From IMG/VR virus record IMGVR_UViG_3300025083_000126, positions 1 through 32,965 of that record: a stretch of DNA of 32,965 bases. One strand, given 5' to 3'. The notes beneath the pieces were generated by a model. That model was not told the origin of the DNA. It saw nothing but the letters and a program-made list of their open reading frames with translations, and did not search any database. Every line of letters starts with the position of its first letter. Positions within the stretch are counted from its first letter, which is position 1. Positions 7,403 to 15,588 of the stretch are shown here, piece by piece. This DNA comes from a virus. The translations under genes and the position numbers were made by a program.

Positions 7403-8944
7403 TTAACCTAATGCACTCGTCTCTGTGATAGTTCTATCTAAGCTGTTTGCGTTTTTGATATCTTTATGAACCACAAATGCTCTTAATGGCTTTTCTTGCT
7501 GCTCAGAGACGGTTTGAGCTAACTGTGATTCAGGTGATGCACCCACTACATTAAATTCTGGGGCTGAAACATCTACAGAACCACCTGCACGACCTCCACC
7601 TTTTAATCTTCCTCCACCAGTTTCATCAACTTTTAATATTTCTCTTACATTACCTAATCCTGCTGCAATAACACCTGCCATTACAATTGGTTTTAAAGGA
7701 AAAGGAATATTTTCATCTTTCAAAACGTGTGAAGCTGCCAAAAATGTGTTTATGGTCGCATTTGCAACAGCGAAAGCCTTACCCATAGCGGACTGTTCTC
7801 CAAGCATATAAGCCATACCGTCAGTAAAAATAGCCAACGCTTCTAATTCAGTCATATAATTTTTTTGTCTAGCCATACTGTTAGACGTTAAAACCTCAGT
7901 AACTAAATCGTCAGTTTCCATCACTTGTAAACCAGAGGCTTCTATTTCACTAGCCACTTTAAATAACCCTTGCTTACCAGTTTGCTCATCTATAAGACCC
8001 TGATCTACTATATCTTGCTTTAAAGCATCCTTCCTTCTTTGTAATATTTCCCTTTCTTTCCTGTAATGCTCCCTTATATCTTCTAGTCTATTATCTCTAA
8101 CTTCCTTTTCATCTACAAAATTTTCTACAAGTGCAGTAAAACCTGCTGTAGCAAAATTACTCCTTAGAGCTGTTATTACAGCTAAATCCTGTCCTTCTCT
8201 TTTCCTTAAATCTTCTTGCTCATCAAGTTGTAACTGAAGCTCTTTAACATATATTTCCTCAAGCATAGACTGTTGGGCTGTTGCCTTAGCTAGTCTCTCT
8301 AAGGAAAGTATCTTTTTGTCAATCTGCTTTCTAGATTTTTCTGTTAGCTTACCATTTTCACCAACTTGTAAATTAAGGTCTTTATATTTTTTATTTAAAG
8401 CAATTACAGACCTATCTAATTCTATGGAGGAAACCCTATTTTCATCTAATAACTCCCTAAATATTTTCAAATCTGTTGCAGCAGCACCTATAGCTTTAGA
8501 CATTTCATTTACACCTCTAGCTGCCTTTCTAGAGTCCATATCAAATTTCTCTATTAAGGTTATAGCGATTTGAAAAAGAACAATTATTCCCAATGGACCC
8601 ATAAAAGCATTCTTCAATGCTGTTAACCCTTTCATAAATCCACCTGTTGTACTTATTAATGTTATAAATAAAGTAGATAATTGGGATAAGTTATTGGCAA
8701 TACCTCTAATTCCATAATTTGCATCAGATATAGTTCTACCAAGTTCAACAATTGTAGCACCTGCTAAACCAGTCTTATCAATCATTGGGTTGAGACCTTC
8801 CTTAGTTGTCTTTTTGACTTCAGTACCTAATTTTTTGAAAGCAGTTTCAGCCTTTACAAAACCTTTAGTTAATCCATCAATCTGTACCTTTCCTTTGTCA
8901 CTTATAACAATCTCATAGGTTAATGTTTTCCTAGTGTTAGCCAT
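7403..8944 (-). CDS. Tail tape measure protein (short)
   Basis: This 513-residue protein has long helical and coiled-coil stretches (EEIYVKELQLQLDEQEDLRKRE, YRKEREILQRRKDALKQDI), hydrophobic helices near residues 85-130 (STLFITLISTTGGFMKGL, GPLGIIVLFQIAITLIEKF) and an alanine/glycine-rich hydrophobic segment around 385-435. This is the usual make-up of a tape measure, which sets tail length and helps DNA enter the cell. At roughly 0.15 nm per residue the tail would be about 75 nm, which is short for a siphovirus. It is preceded by a 47-residue gene that overlaps it by 8 nt. Confidence 0.8.
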   Translation of the reverse strand: MANTRKTLTYEIVISDKGKVQIDGLTKGFVKAETAFKKLGTEVKKTTKEGLNPMIDKTGLAGATIVELGRTISDANYGIRGIANNLSQLSTLFITLISTTGGFMKGLTALKNAFMGPLGIIVLFQIAITLIEKFDMDSRKAARGVNEMSKAIGAAATDLKIFRELLDENRVSSIELDRSVIALNKKYKDLNLQVGENGKLTEKSRKQIDKKILSLERLAKATAQQSMLEEIYVKELQLQLDEQEDLRKREGQDLAVITALRSNFATAGFTALVENFVDEKEVRDNRLEDIREHYRKEREILQRRKDALKQDIVDQGLIDEQTGKQGLFKVASEIEASGLQVMETDDLVTEVLTSNSMARQKNYMTELEALAIFTDGMAYMLGEQSAMGKAFAVANATINTFLAASHVLKDENIPFPLKPIVMAGVIAAGLGNVREILKVDETGGGRLKGGGRAGGSVDVSAPEFNVVGASPESQLAQTVSEQQEKPLRAFVVHKDIKNANSLDRTITETSALG

Positions 8945-9080
8945 TTGCTCTTCGTTTTACAGATTCCTTTAATTCTTTAAATTTGGTAGGTGCTTTATAC
9001 TTCCCTTTAGCTATGTCTATAAGAGGGTCAACTCCATATAAATCATCTGATTTCAATAAATCTATTACCTGTCTAATCAT
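8937..9080 (-). CDS. Small protein coupled to tape measure
   Basis: This 47-residue frame reads MIRQVIDLLKSDDLYGVDPL and ends KFKELKESVKRRANG. It fills an otherwise unexplained gap. Its ATG overlaps the upstream stop by 4 nt (ATGA), and its own stop lies 8 nt inside the tape-measure gene, so translational coupling on both sides supports it being real. It is basic and helical. I do not recognise the family; a tape-measure partner or tail-tip cap is possible but speculative. Confidence 0.75.
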   Translation of the reverse strand: MIRQVIDLLKSDDLYGVDPLIDIAKGKYKAPTKFKELKESVKRRANG

Positions 9081-11434
9081 TCTACTATCTCATTTGAAAA
9101 TATGTTCAATAATTCTATTTCTGACTTGCCAGTATTAAGATTTATAGTTATAGAATTGATTCTAAAAATCTTATCTTGTATCTGAACTTGGTCATTTAAT
9201 CTTAGGTTTACAACTATTCTAGTGGGTAGATGCACAGTAACCTTGAACATCCTCTTAGCAGCATTAAATACGCTTTCTATGTAGTTTTTATAGTACACAT
9301 TAAAGATGGAGTTAGTCTCTTCCCCATAATTCTCATTCTGCCATTCATCAAATTCTTGATCAAAGTTTAGTGAGTACTTAGGTGGAGTCCCTACGGATAT
9401 TTCCCCTAGCCCTTCATTAAAGAATGTTGGTGTTCCATCATCATAACTGTTTGAAGGTCTCCAATATGTATCTATACCTGTTGGTGTCTGAGTTGATATC
9501 CAATTTATTTTTTTAGTAGAACTTGTCCCTTCTGATATTGCATAAAATATTAAAGGAGCTATTGTTGTTCTGTCATAATCACCAGTTGGAACTTCTGGCT
9601 CTATAGCATCCTCATTTTCAGCATTAAACTCCCCAGTAGCACAATACCCCCATTGAATACTTGTATCAGCAGTTTGACCTTGAGGTATATTCTCCCCTAA
9701 ATCATAAAGTCTTTCATATTTCATATGAGAGAATGGAAGTTTTATTTCATACTTACCTCCCCTATCTATATAGATACCCTCTTTACTTTTTATTAAATCC
9801 CTTACATTATATTCTGAATCGCCAAAAACCTCATTAAATCTAGCGAAGTGATTCTCCATCAAAACAACATCTGTTTGTTGGTATTCAAATTTAATGTCAG
9901 TATATGGCAAAACAGAGTCTACCGTATGTTCTTTTATGTCTAAATAATCATCAATATCAATAAGACCTCCAAGTGGGTTATGAATAGCATCTGAATAAAA
10001 GTTATCTAATGTATCTACGTATATCTTCCCATAATTAACATCGCCATAATCATCTATATAATACGCAGTAAGATTGAACATTTTAAACAAGCCAGTCAGA
10101 AAGTCTATAACCTTCATTTTAGGGAAGACCTGACTCATCAAAACCTCATTAACTATAGAGTTATTGTTAGACTCCCATTGATCAACCTCGACTGGATTTC
10201 TATCATTATCAAATGTAGAAAATTCAACTCTAGGTTTATTCGAGGCGTCAAAAACGATAGTCTCTGTAGAGGTGATAAGGAATTTAAAGTATCTTTTAGC
10301 TCTTATCTCCTCATCTATGTTTATTTGAACAGATAGATTGCCATCCCCCTGTCTAGATGATAAAACCTCGTTAGTTAGACTATTTACTATACTTATTGTG
10401 TATTGTTTGTCAATAGAAGAACTGTCTGGATAAACAAAGAACCTTACATTGTAACCCTCAACATATGATGTTTCTGGTAGGTCAGATATATCTACAGTCA
10501 TAACATCGTCAGAAAAACTTGTATTACCATAGTTACCTGCTAAAGCCACAAAGTCATCTAATGTGGAGGTTAACTGTTCCCCTTCTATATCATATTCAAA
10601 TAAATCTCCCTTGTTTCTATGTAACCACATATATAGCCCATAGTAATTAGTTGTATCGTCCCCAATAAATGCTTCAGAGTCAAAGAATGTTTTTCTATCA
10701 GTTCCGTCAGATTTTCTTATTGATCTGGTGAATTGAATATCATATTGACTCTCTATAGCCTCAATTAAATTTATCAGTCTTATTGCAGGTTTTAAATCCG
10801 TATATTCAAGACCTCTAAAATCCTGCTTTGAAACTGATGGATTGTGATAAATATTACCTGATGAATCGAAAAAATCACTTGAAACTGGATCATCTGAATT
10901 ATAGAATAACCTTTTTTCGGTTGTTATTAGTGGGTATATTATGGAGTCTGGCTTAGATACTGTATCTACAGTAAAATCCAAACCATTTATGAATCCATCC
11001 CTAACTGTGACCTCATCATATTCGTGATCAAAATTGCTTAGGTAAGATAAATCAGTTAACTCATCATCCCCTAACATATCTTTTAATGAAACAGTATTAC
11101 CATAGAATATAAGCTCGTAAGAATAAGCCTTATTCATTTTCATCTTAACACTATTAAGATAGATTTTTCCTAACTTGAAAGGTGTGTAATTTATTTGTAT
11201 TTCAGCAGACTTTTTGACTCTATTATCAAAAGCACCACCAGTTATATGGTAGTTGTAGTAGTGTCTAAATATTTTATTATTCGTCTTAGATGCAGGTACA
11301 GTAAAGGTTTGTGAGTAATCAGTGAATACTTTACCGATATCTCTAACATCCTGAATCGTTGAGGTTAATTCTATGATTTCATCATCAAATAAATCAACTT
11401 GAACATCTTCAATATATAACTGAACTTTCTGCAT
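9077..11434 (-). CDS. Large baseplate/tail tip protein
   Basis: At 785 residues this is the largest complete protein in the window. It starts MQKVQLYIEDVQVDLFDDEI and contains 'DIGKVFTDYSQTFTVPASKT', 'DNRVKKSAEIQINYTPFKLG' and KIYLNSVKMKMNKAYSYEL, patterns that recur in tail-tip or baseplate hub proteins of flavobacterial phages. It is mostly beta, with many aromatic and acidic residues. Its ATG overlaps the upstream stop (TAATG). It probably forms the distal tail hub that the fibres attach to. The role is inferred from position and recalled pattern. Confidence 0.65.
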   Translation of the reverse strand: MQKVQLYIEDVQVDLFDDEIIELTSTIQDVRDIGKVFTDYSQTFTVPASKTNNKIFRHYYNYHITGGAFDNRVKKSAEIQINYTPFKLGKIYLNSVKMKMNKAYSYELIFYGNTVSLKDMLGDDELTDLSYLSNFDHEYDEVTVRDGFINGLDFTVDTVSKPDSIIYPLITTEKRLFYNSDDPVSSDFFDSSGNIYHNPSVSKQDFRGLEYTDLKPAIRLINLIEAIESQYDIQFTRSIRKSDGTDRKTFFDSEAFIGDDTTNYYGLYMWLHRNKGDLFEYDIEGEQLTSTLDDFVALAGNYGNTSFSDDVMTVDISDLPETSYVEGYNVRFFVYPDSSSIDKQYTISIVNSLTNEVLSSRQGDGNLSVQINIDEEIRAKRYFKFLITSTETIVFDASNKPRVEFSTFDNDRNPVEVDQWESNNNSIVNEVLMSQVFPKMKVIDFLTGLFKMFNLTAYYIDDYGDVNYGKIYVDTLDNFYSDAIHNPLGGLIDIDDYLDIKEHTVDSVLPYTDIKFEYQQTDVVLMENHFARFNEVFGDSEYNVRDLIKSKEGIYIDRGGKYEIKLPFSHMKYERLYDLGENIPQGQTADTSIQWGYCATGEFNAENEDAIEPEVPTGDYDRTTIAPLIFYAISEGTSSTKKINWISTQTPTGIDTYWRPSNSYDDGTPTFFNEGLGEISVGTPPKYSLNFDQEFDEWQNENYGEETNSIFNVYYKNYIESVFNAAKRMFKVTVHLPTRIVVNLRLNDQVQIQDKIFRINSITINLNTGKSEIELLNIFSNEIVE

Positions 11435-12525
11435 TATCTAATAAGGTTTATCTCTGTGTAAGCGTATTCAAATTCTACCGTAAAGTTTATTAGCTTTTCA
11501 TTTAATGATGTTTTGTATTGAAGTGACTTTGTTGTTGGTATTATTGGATAAGAGACCCCATCCTCTTCTATCCAAGCTTGATCCGTCATAATAAGTTCTT
11601 GAATAACTTGATTAAACCCTTCATCAACAAATCCAGTGTTCATCTTTATTCTTTTACCTGCCTCAACATTAAATATATTCTTAGAGGGTTTGTTTAGTGA
11701 ATAATATAAAGAAGACTCCCTTCTTTCAACTGTATTCACGTAGTAAGAATCTTTTGTTACGTCAACATATTCATCCCTTCTTTTGAAGAAGTATATTGGT
11801 TGCACTACACCAAATTTGTTTAAGAATGAAACCTTGTAAGGAGTCTGTTTGCATTCCTCTATATATTTTACATATACAACTTCTTCATTACCATTAACAT
11901 CAGTAATCACAACTCTATCTGGTGAACCCTGTGCGACTATGCCTCCTACTGTAGAACTACTAGATTGATTTAAAATCTGAGTCATATCCGCTGTATATAA
12001 AGTAGAATCAGCTCTTATAGATGTTGTGTCTACTGTCAAAGGTGTTACTGTGTTCCCTAGTGTAATTGTACTTAATAATGTCGATCCACTATAATACTTA
12101 ACCTGAAAAGTTCCATTTCCCCCATTACCTACAAAGACTGGAATATAAGGGTTATCACCACTCTTAACATACATTGTCTTATTCGATTGCAGTAAACCAT
12201 AACTTAATTGTGGATTAATACCATCCTCAAAATATCCATAACCATCAAAAGCTATACCACTACCATTTACAACCTCTTGACTTTCATCTGATAAGGTTTT
12301 GGTGATCTCCCATTCCACCCAAGCAGTCTGTTCTATTGTAGAATAATCACCATCAAAGTATATCTTTATGTAGTCTTGTATAAGTTCACCTATTTCAAAT
12401 ATAATTTTAGTCTCAGTAGATAATCTTGTTTTGGTTATAATATAATCAGGATTAGAAGAATCCTTATCTCCAAAATTACCTCTGTAAACCCATAATTTTA
12501 GTTGCGCACTATCTGTTGTTGCCAT
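11434..12525 (-). CDS. Tail/baseplate protein with TADxT heptads
   Basis: This 363-residue protein is rich in beta strands and starts MATTDSAQLKLWVYRGNFGD. Around residues 165-190 it has TVDTTSIRADSTLYTADMTQ, which are heptads like those in the small gene at 637-840. Later segments such as TPYKVSFLNKFGVVQPIYFF are typical of Bacteroidota phage tail proteins. It overlaps the large baseplate gene as TAATG and lies 13 nt after the MIDAS-type protein. It is probably part of the tail tip; the detailed role is not known. Confidence 0.6.
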   Translation of the reverse strand: MATTDSAQLKLWVYRGNFGDKDSSNPDYIITKTRLSTETKIIFEIGELIQDYIKIYFDGDYSTIEQTAWVEWEITKTLSDESQEVVNGSGIAFDGYGYFEDGINPQLSYGLLQSNKTMYVKSGDNPYIPVFVGNGGNGTFQVKYYSGSTLLSTITLGNTVTPLTVDTTSIRADSTLYTADMTQILNQSSSSTVGGIVAQGSPDRVVITDVNGNEEVVYVKYIEECKQTPYKVSFLNKFGVVQPIYFFKRRDEYVDVTKDSYYVNTVERRESSLYYSLNKPSKNIFNVEAGKRIKMNTGFVDEGFNQVIQELIMTDQAWIEEDGVSYPIIPTTKSLQYKTSLNEKLINFTVEFEYAYTEINLIR

Positions 12526-12538
12526 AATTTATATATAT

Positions 12539-13609
12539 TTAAGGGCAAACTATACTAAACCCTAAGTCGTTTATTGCTTGAATGATGTAATCTCTATAAT
12601 AGTTTGGGTGAGTTGAATATGACTTACCATCTTCAAGGTCATAATAGAACTTAACCTGTTGGTTAAAGTCTTTAAGCCCAAAACTTCCGCTATATTGACC
12701 ATAATCATTCTCAACCGCTTGCATCATATCTTTAAAAGCAGACTCATAGAATTCTACTTGGAATATTATTGGTGTTATATATTCTATTGGATTACTTGAT
12801 AGAACGTTTCTTAAATTTGTTATGTCACTATCATAAGTTGGTTTTCTAAACCCAGCATCAAAGGTTGAATAATGATAAACAACCTTAGCTTCATCTTGGA
12901 ATATTAAATTAATAACATTAGTTGCTCCTGCAATAGTAGGTAATGTTGCTGCAATTTTAAATGTTCTTTCATCACTAAAATTCCTAGTTCTAACATAAGT
13001 GTCATATCTATCAGGATCGTTATCATAATATTGAACCAAACAATCTTTTAAGTTGTTTTCGACCATCGACTGAAGGGGTGATAATGTTGACACCATTGAC
13101 CCAGAAGAATCAAACCAAATGTTTATCTCTGTATTTCTCTCTATAACTACAGCTTGAGGCTGAGGACAATTAAACACTAAGGAATAGTCATCATTAGCTA
13201 AAGGAGCTATAGCTTTAACCGTAACCAATTCAGGAGTAACTGAGGTTTTATTAAATGTAAGGGTTGTAGTTTTATTGGAAGGGTCTCCTGTGTTTATTTC
13301 AGACTGCTGAACACCTGCTAATAACAATTCTTGATCATACTGATCAAATCCAATAAATCCAGTGTTAACTTGCTCCACACCATCCCATTCAACTATAAAT
13401 TTAACTGGTACATCATTACCAGTAACATCTATAGTCATTGTACCTGTTTCAGACGTAGAAACTTCGTAGATGGTATTCCCAACATCTATACCTGTGTTAT
13501 ATGTGTCACCACATTGAACTTGAATTGTTTTTGTAGGGCTTGTTGGAGGTGGTATATCACCTATATCAGCTTCTAGGTAAAATGGACTCCTTGCATTTAT
13601 TTTTATCAT
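12539..13609 (-). CDS. Virion protein with a possible VWA-like (MIDAS) domain
   Basis: This 356-residue protein carries the motif NIWFDSSGSM (D167, S169, S171), which fits the DxSxS metal-ion-dependent adhesion site of von Willebrand factor A domains, after a hydrophobic strand as expected in that fold. The N-terminal ~150 residues look like immunoglobulin-type beta domains (TLTFNKTSVTPELVTV). The C-terminal half is mixed alpha/beta with many aromatics. It lies in the tail module before the baseplate genes. It could be a metal-dependent tail adhesion or assembly protein. Only the first MIDAS motif is visible; the remaining VWA ligands I cannot place with certainty. Confidence 0.6.
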   Translation of the reverse strand: MIKINARSPFYLEADIGDIPPPTSPTKTIQVQCGDTYNTGIDVGNTIYEVSTSETGTMTIDVTGNDVPVKFIVEWDGVEQVNTGFIGFDQYDQELLLAGVQQSEINTGDPSNKTTTLTFNKTSVTPELVTVKAIAPLANDDYSLVFNCPQPQAVVIERNTEINIWFDSSGSMVSTLSPLQSMVENNLKDCLVQYYDNDPDRYDTYVRTRNFSDERTFKIAATLPTIAGATNVINLIFQDEAKVVYHYSTFDAGFRKPTYDSDITNLRNVLSSNPIEYITPIIFQVEFYESAFKDMMQAVENDYGQYSGSFGLKDFNQQVKFYYDLEDGKSYSTHPNYYRDYIIQAINDLGFSIVCP

Positions 13610-13655
13610 TACTTACATCCTTTATAATATAACTCTGTTTTGGTAAAGTGTAACC

Positions 13656-14132
13656 TTAACTCTTCTTAGCGTTAGGGGTAGACTCGTCAACTCTCTCGTT
13701 TATGTCCCTCACATAAGCATTAGCTAGGTCTATAGTTAACTTGGGTTCAATCTTTTCTATTGCAATATCTATAAATCTTACTGGTAAAATACCTTTCTGA
13801 GCTATAGATCGACCTATCAGGTATGCTAATTGACTCAGTGCTGATGGTTTAGTAGACTCAAATGTTTTAGGTTGAATATTATTCCTTATTATCCAATCTT
13901 TTATTTTATCTACTGGGGGAAACTTACCTGCTGTACGACCTTGATTAACATTTACCCCATATTCATTCATATAGATACCAAAACCATCCTTACCCCTTAG
14001 TTTTCTACCTTCAATACTTTTACTTAAACGACTATTAGGTTTGTTTAGCTGACGTTTCATTTCCTCAGCTACAATCTTCTTATAGTTTTCTAGTACCTTC
14101 CCTGAATATTTGTAATTATATTTAGCAGCCAT
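13656..14132 (-). CDS. Probable HK97 gp10-like neck/tail completion protein
   Basis: This 158-residue basic protein has 'RLSKSIEGRKLRGKDGFGIY', 'VNQGRTAGKFPPVDKIKDWI' and LAYLIGRSIAQKGILP, a pattern typical of HK97-gp10-type proteins that join head and tail ('GR..G..PPVDKIKDWI' is characteristic). I place the start at the ATG at 14132, which overlaps the previous stop as TAATG, rather than the TTG at 14138. It follows the tail terminator candidate and precedes the MIDAS protein. Confidence 0.65.
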   Translation of the reverse strand: MAAKYNYKYSGKVLENYKKIVAEEMKRQLNKPNSRLSKSIEGRKLRGKDGFGIYMNEYGVNVNQGRTAGKFPPVDKIKDWIIRNNIQPKTFESTKPSALSQLAYLIGRSIAQKGILPVRFIDIAIEKIEPKLTIDLANAYVRDINERVDESTPNAKKS

Positions 14133-14593
14133 TAGCAAATGGTGTGTTCGTTATTAGGCATCTCTATATTAATGGTCGCTGCCCAACCTGCTAATTGATT
14201 TTCAAAGTTATCTATGAATGGTGAGGCTGTAATATCAGTTGTTATTTGCAAGTTATCCTCAAATAACCCACCCCTACGTAGCTCTTGTTGTATATCGTTT
14301 ATGACTTGCAGTTGAGTGTTTAGTATGTCCTGTAAGTTATCATTACCATAAACAAGGTCTTCATCGGTCAATTCCTTGTTTTTATCTACGACATCTAAGC
14401 AGAATAGCTGTACGGTTGCATTAATTATATGAGGTGAGAATGTAACTTCCCCCATTGATATATGGGATAGGGGATAGATTGTTGTTTTATCCAAATCAAC
14501 CTCTAATATATCACCAAAAGTTACAGTATTGGTAATCCCATTTTCCTTGAGCTTTGTTTTTAATTTGTCTATTACGGTATATACTTGCCTCAT
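14132..14593 (-). CDS. Probable tail terminator/completion protein
   Basis: This 153-residue protein starts MRQVYTVIDKLKTKLKENGI, continues into a beta-rich body and ends AGWAATINIEMPNNEHTIC. Size and position between the tail assembly chaperone and the gp10-like protein fit a tail terminator. The ATG overlaps (ATGA) the stop of the -1 frame that follows the chaperone, not the zero-frame stop at 14658. That is good evidence that the -1 frame is translated. Confidence 0.6.
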   Translation of the reverse strand: MRQVYTVIDKLKTKLKENGITNTVTFGDILEVDLDKTTIYPLSHISMGEVTFSPHIINATVQLFCLDVVDKNKELTDEDLVYGNDNLQDILNTQLQVINDIQQELRRGGLFEDNLQITTDITASPFIDNFENQLAGWAATINIEMPNNEHTIC

Positions 14594-14844
14594 TTCATTT
14601 TTTGTTTTATCATTTTAGCTTCTAGATCATTCTTTTCCTTCTCAAATTCTAACCAAGTCAAACATTCGGAAGCGGATAATTTCGCAATTTCTTTAAACTT
14701 TGTGATATCTCCTTTAGCGATTGCATATATTGATTGATACCAACCCCATTTTTTTCCAAAAGCTCCATTACTTCCTGATTCTTCATCGAATCCTCCTGCA
14801 AAGAGTTCAGTAAATAATCCGATAAAACGTTCCCTAAACGATAA
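14590..14844 (-). CDS. -1 frame extension of tail assembly chaperone (programmed frameshift)
   Basis: An open -1 frame runs through the chaperone's 3' third and ends at 14590. Its conserved part reads KKWGWYQSIYAIAKGD and continues ITKFKEIAKLSASECLTWLE, the type of sequence found in the second reading frame of tail chaperones in Bacteroidota phages. There is no good start codon, so it is most likely made as a fusion to the zero frame. Slippage at T9 (14851-14843) or at A AAA AAT (14754-14748) gives a 257-residue fusion in either case, counted from the ATG at 15362. The stop overlaps the next gene's ATG by 4 nt. The fusion is inferred; the frame, the slippery sites and the overlap are seen directly. 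Confidence 0.75.
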   Translation of the reverse strand, partial: LSFRERFIGLFTELFAGGFDEESGSNGAFGKKWGWYQSIYAIAKGDITKFKEIAKLSASECLTWLEFEKEKNDLEAKMIKQKMK

Positions 14845-15362
14845 AAAAAAACAACCGCACCTAGAGCTACGTTCACTGGGGCATCCTCCATAACCTCAGC
14901 ATACTTATCCGAACCTTCATAATCCTCTATCAAGTATAAATCCCCTTTCTGGAATGTTATTGGTCTATATAGAACAGCCATAGCTTTATGAATCTGTTGC
15001 CAATCACCTATGTAATTATCTAAATCTACAAACTCACCTAAAGTAATATCGTCTAACTTAGGTATGAATCCAAACTTAACAGAGTTGCCTTGAGGGTCTG
15101 TCATTGTAAAGTCTCTCTGTAGAGGTGTGTCCTCCTTAAATATACTTATAATGTGGCTTATGATGAATGAAAATTCTGCTAGAGGTAACTTATATGCCTC
15201 CTTCATTGTAACTCCACAAAATATCTCTAATACTTTTAAGTTCATAAACTCCTTATCTTCAGCATCTTCATTCCCCTCCATAACTTTCAGGTACTTCTGA
15301 TATTGTTTTAGTGGTATAGCGGACAGTTCTTGCGGTACTTCTAAAGTAAACTTTTGACTCAT
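14658..15362 (-). CDS. Tail assembly chaperone, zero-frame product
   Basis: This 234-residue protein starts MSQKFTLEVPQELSAIPLKQ (start at 15362; a longer in-frame start at 15404 has no support). It continues with LKVLEIFCGVTMKEAYKLPL and 'FGFIPKLDDITLGEFVDLDN', a pattern seen in tail assembly chaperones of flavobacterial phages. Such proteins bind the tape measure while the tail tube forms. The last part (codons after AAAAAAT) overlaps the -1 frame entirely. The first gene of the structural operon, it is preceded by a 700-nt non-coding region. Confidence 0.75.
   Translation of the reverse strand: MSQKFTLEVPQELSAIPLKQYQKYLKVMEGNEDAEDKEFMNLKVLEIFCGVTMKEAYKLPLAEFSFIISHIISIFKEDTPLQRDFTMTDPQGNSVKFGFIPKLDDITLGEFVDLDNYIGDWQQIHKAMAVLYRPITFQKGDLYLIEDYEGSDKYAEVMEDAPVNVALGAVVFFYRLGNVLSDYLLNSLQEDSMKNQEVMELLEKNGVGINQYMQSLKEISQSLKKLRNYPLPNV
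14748..14755 (-). promoter_or_regulatory. Slippery heptamer A AAA AAT
   Basis: On the minus strand GGAAAAAAATGGGG is read GAA AAA AAT GGG in the zero frame, so the heptamer A AAA AAT has the right phase for a -1 slip. After the slip the ribosome reads TGG GGT TGG, giving the conserved KKWGW. Confidence 0.7.
14843..14851 (-). promoter_or_regulatory. Second candidate slippery site, T9
   Basis: Nine consecutive T on the minus strand, read GTT TTT TTT TAT in the zero frame, contain T TTT TTT in the correct phase for a -1 slip. The -1 frame is open from here to 14590. It could be an alternative or additional frameshift site, or a source of polymerase slippage. Confidence 0.5.
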
Positions 15363-15552
15363 ACATATATAACCCCTAATAACCATTTCTGTACTAAATA
15401 TCAAAATAAAACAATTTGTAAAAAGTCAGTTATTCTTATAGATAATCACATAGACCACCACAAGTGGGCTTATAGTTTCATACAAAACATTAGATTATCA
15501 CAACGTTTTTAGTCAGGCTAAGGGTAATTATATTCTTTTCTCAAATAACCCC

Positions 15553-15582
15553 TTGTTATTTAAAATACTTTTATTATATTTG
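15553..15582 (+). promoter_or_regulatory. Flavobacterial-type promoter, rightward
   Basis: TTG (15553-15555), a 19-nt spacer and TATATTTG (15575-15582) match the flavobacterial consensus TTG-N17-23-TAnnTTTG. It points away from all genes in the window. The expected transcript start is near 15589. Confidence 0.55.
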
Positions 15583-15588
15583 ATACAG

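Noticed and set aside
14132-14138. TTG start at 14138 for the gp10-like gene
   Set aside because: The ATG at 14132 has the TAATG overlap typical of this genome.
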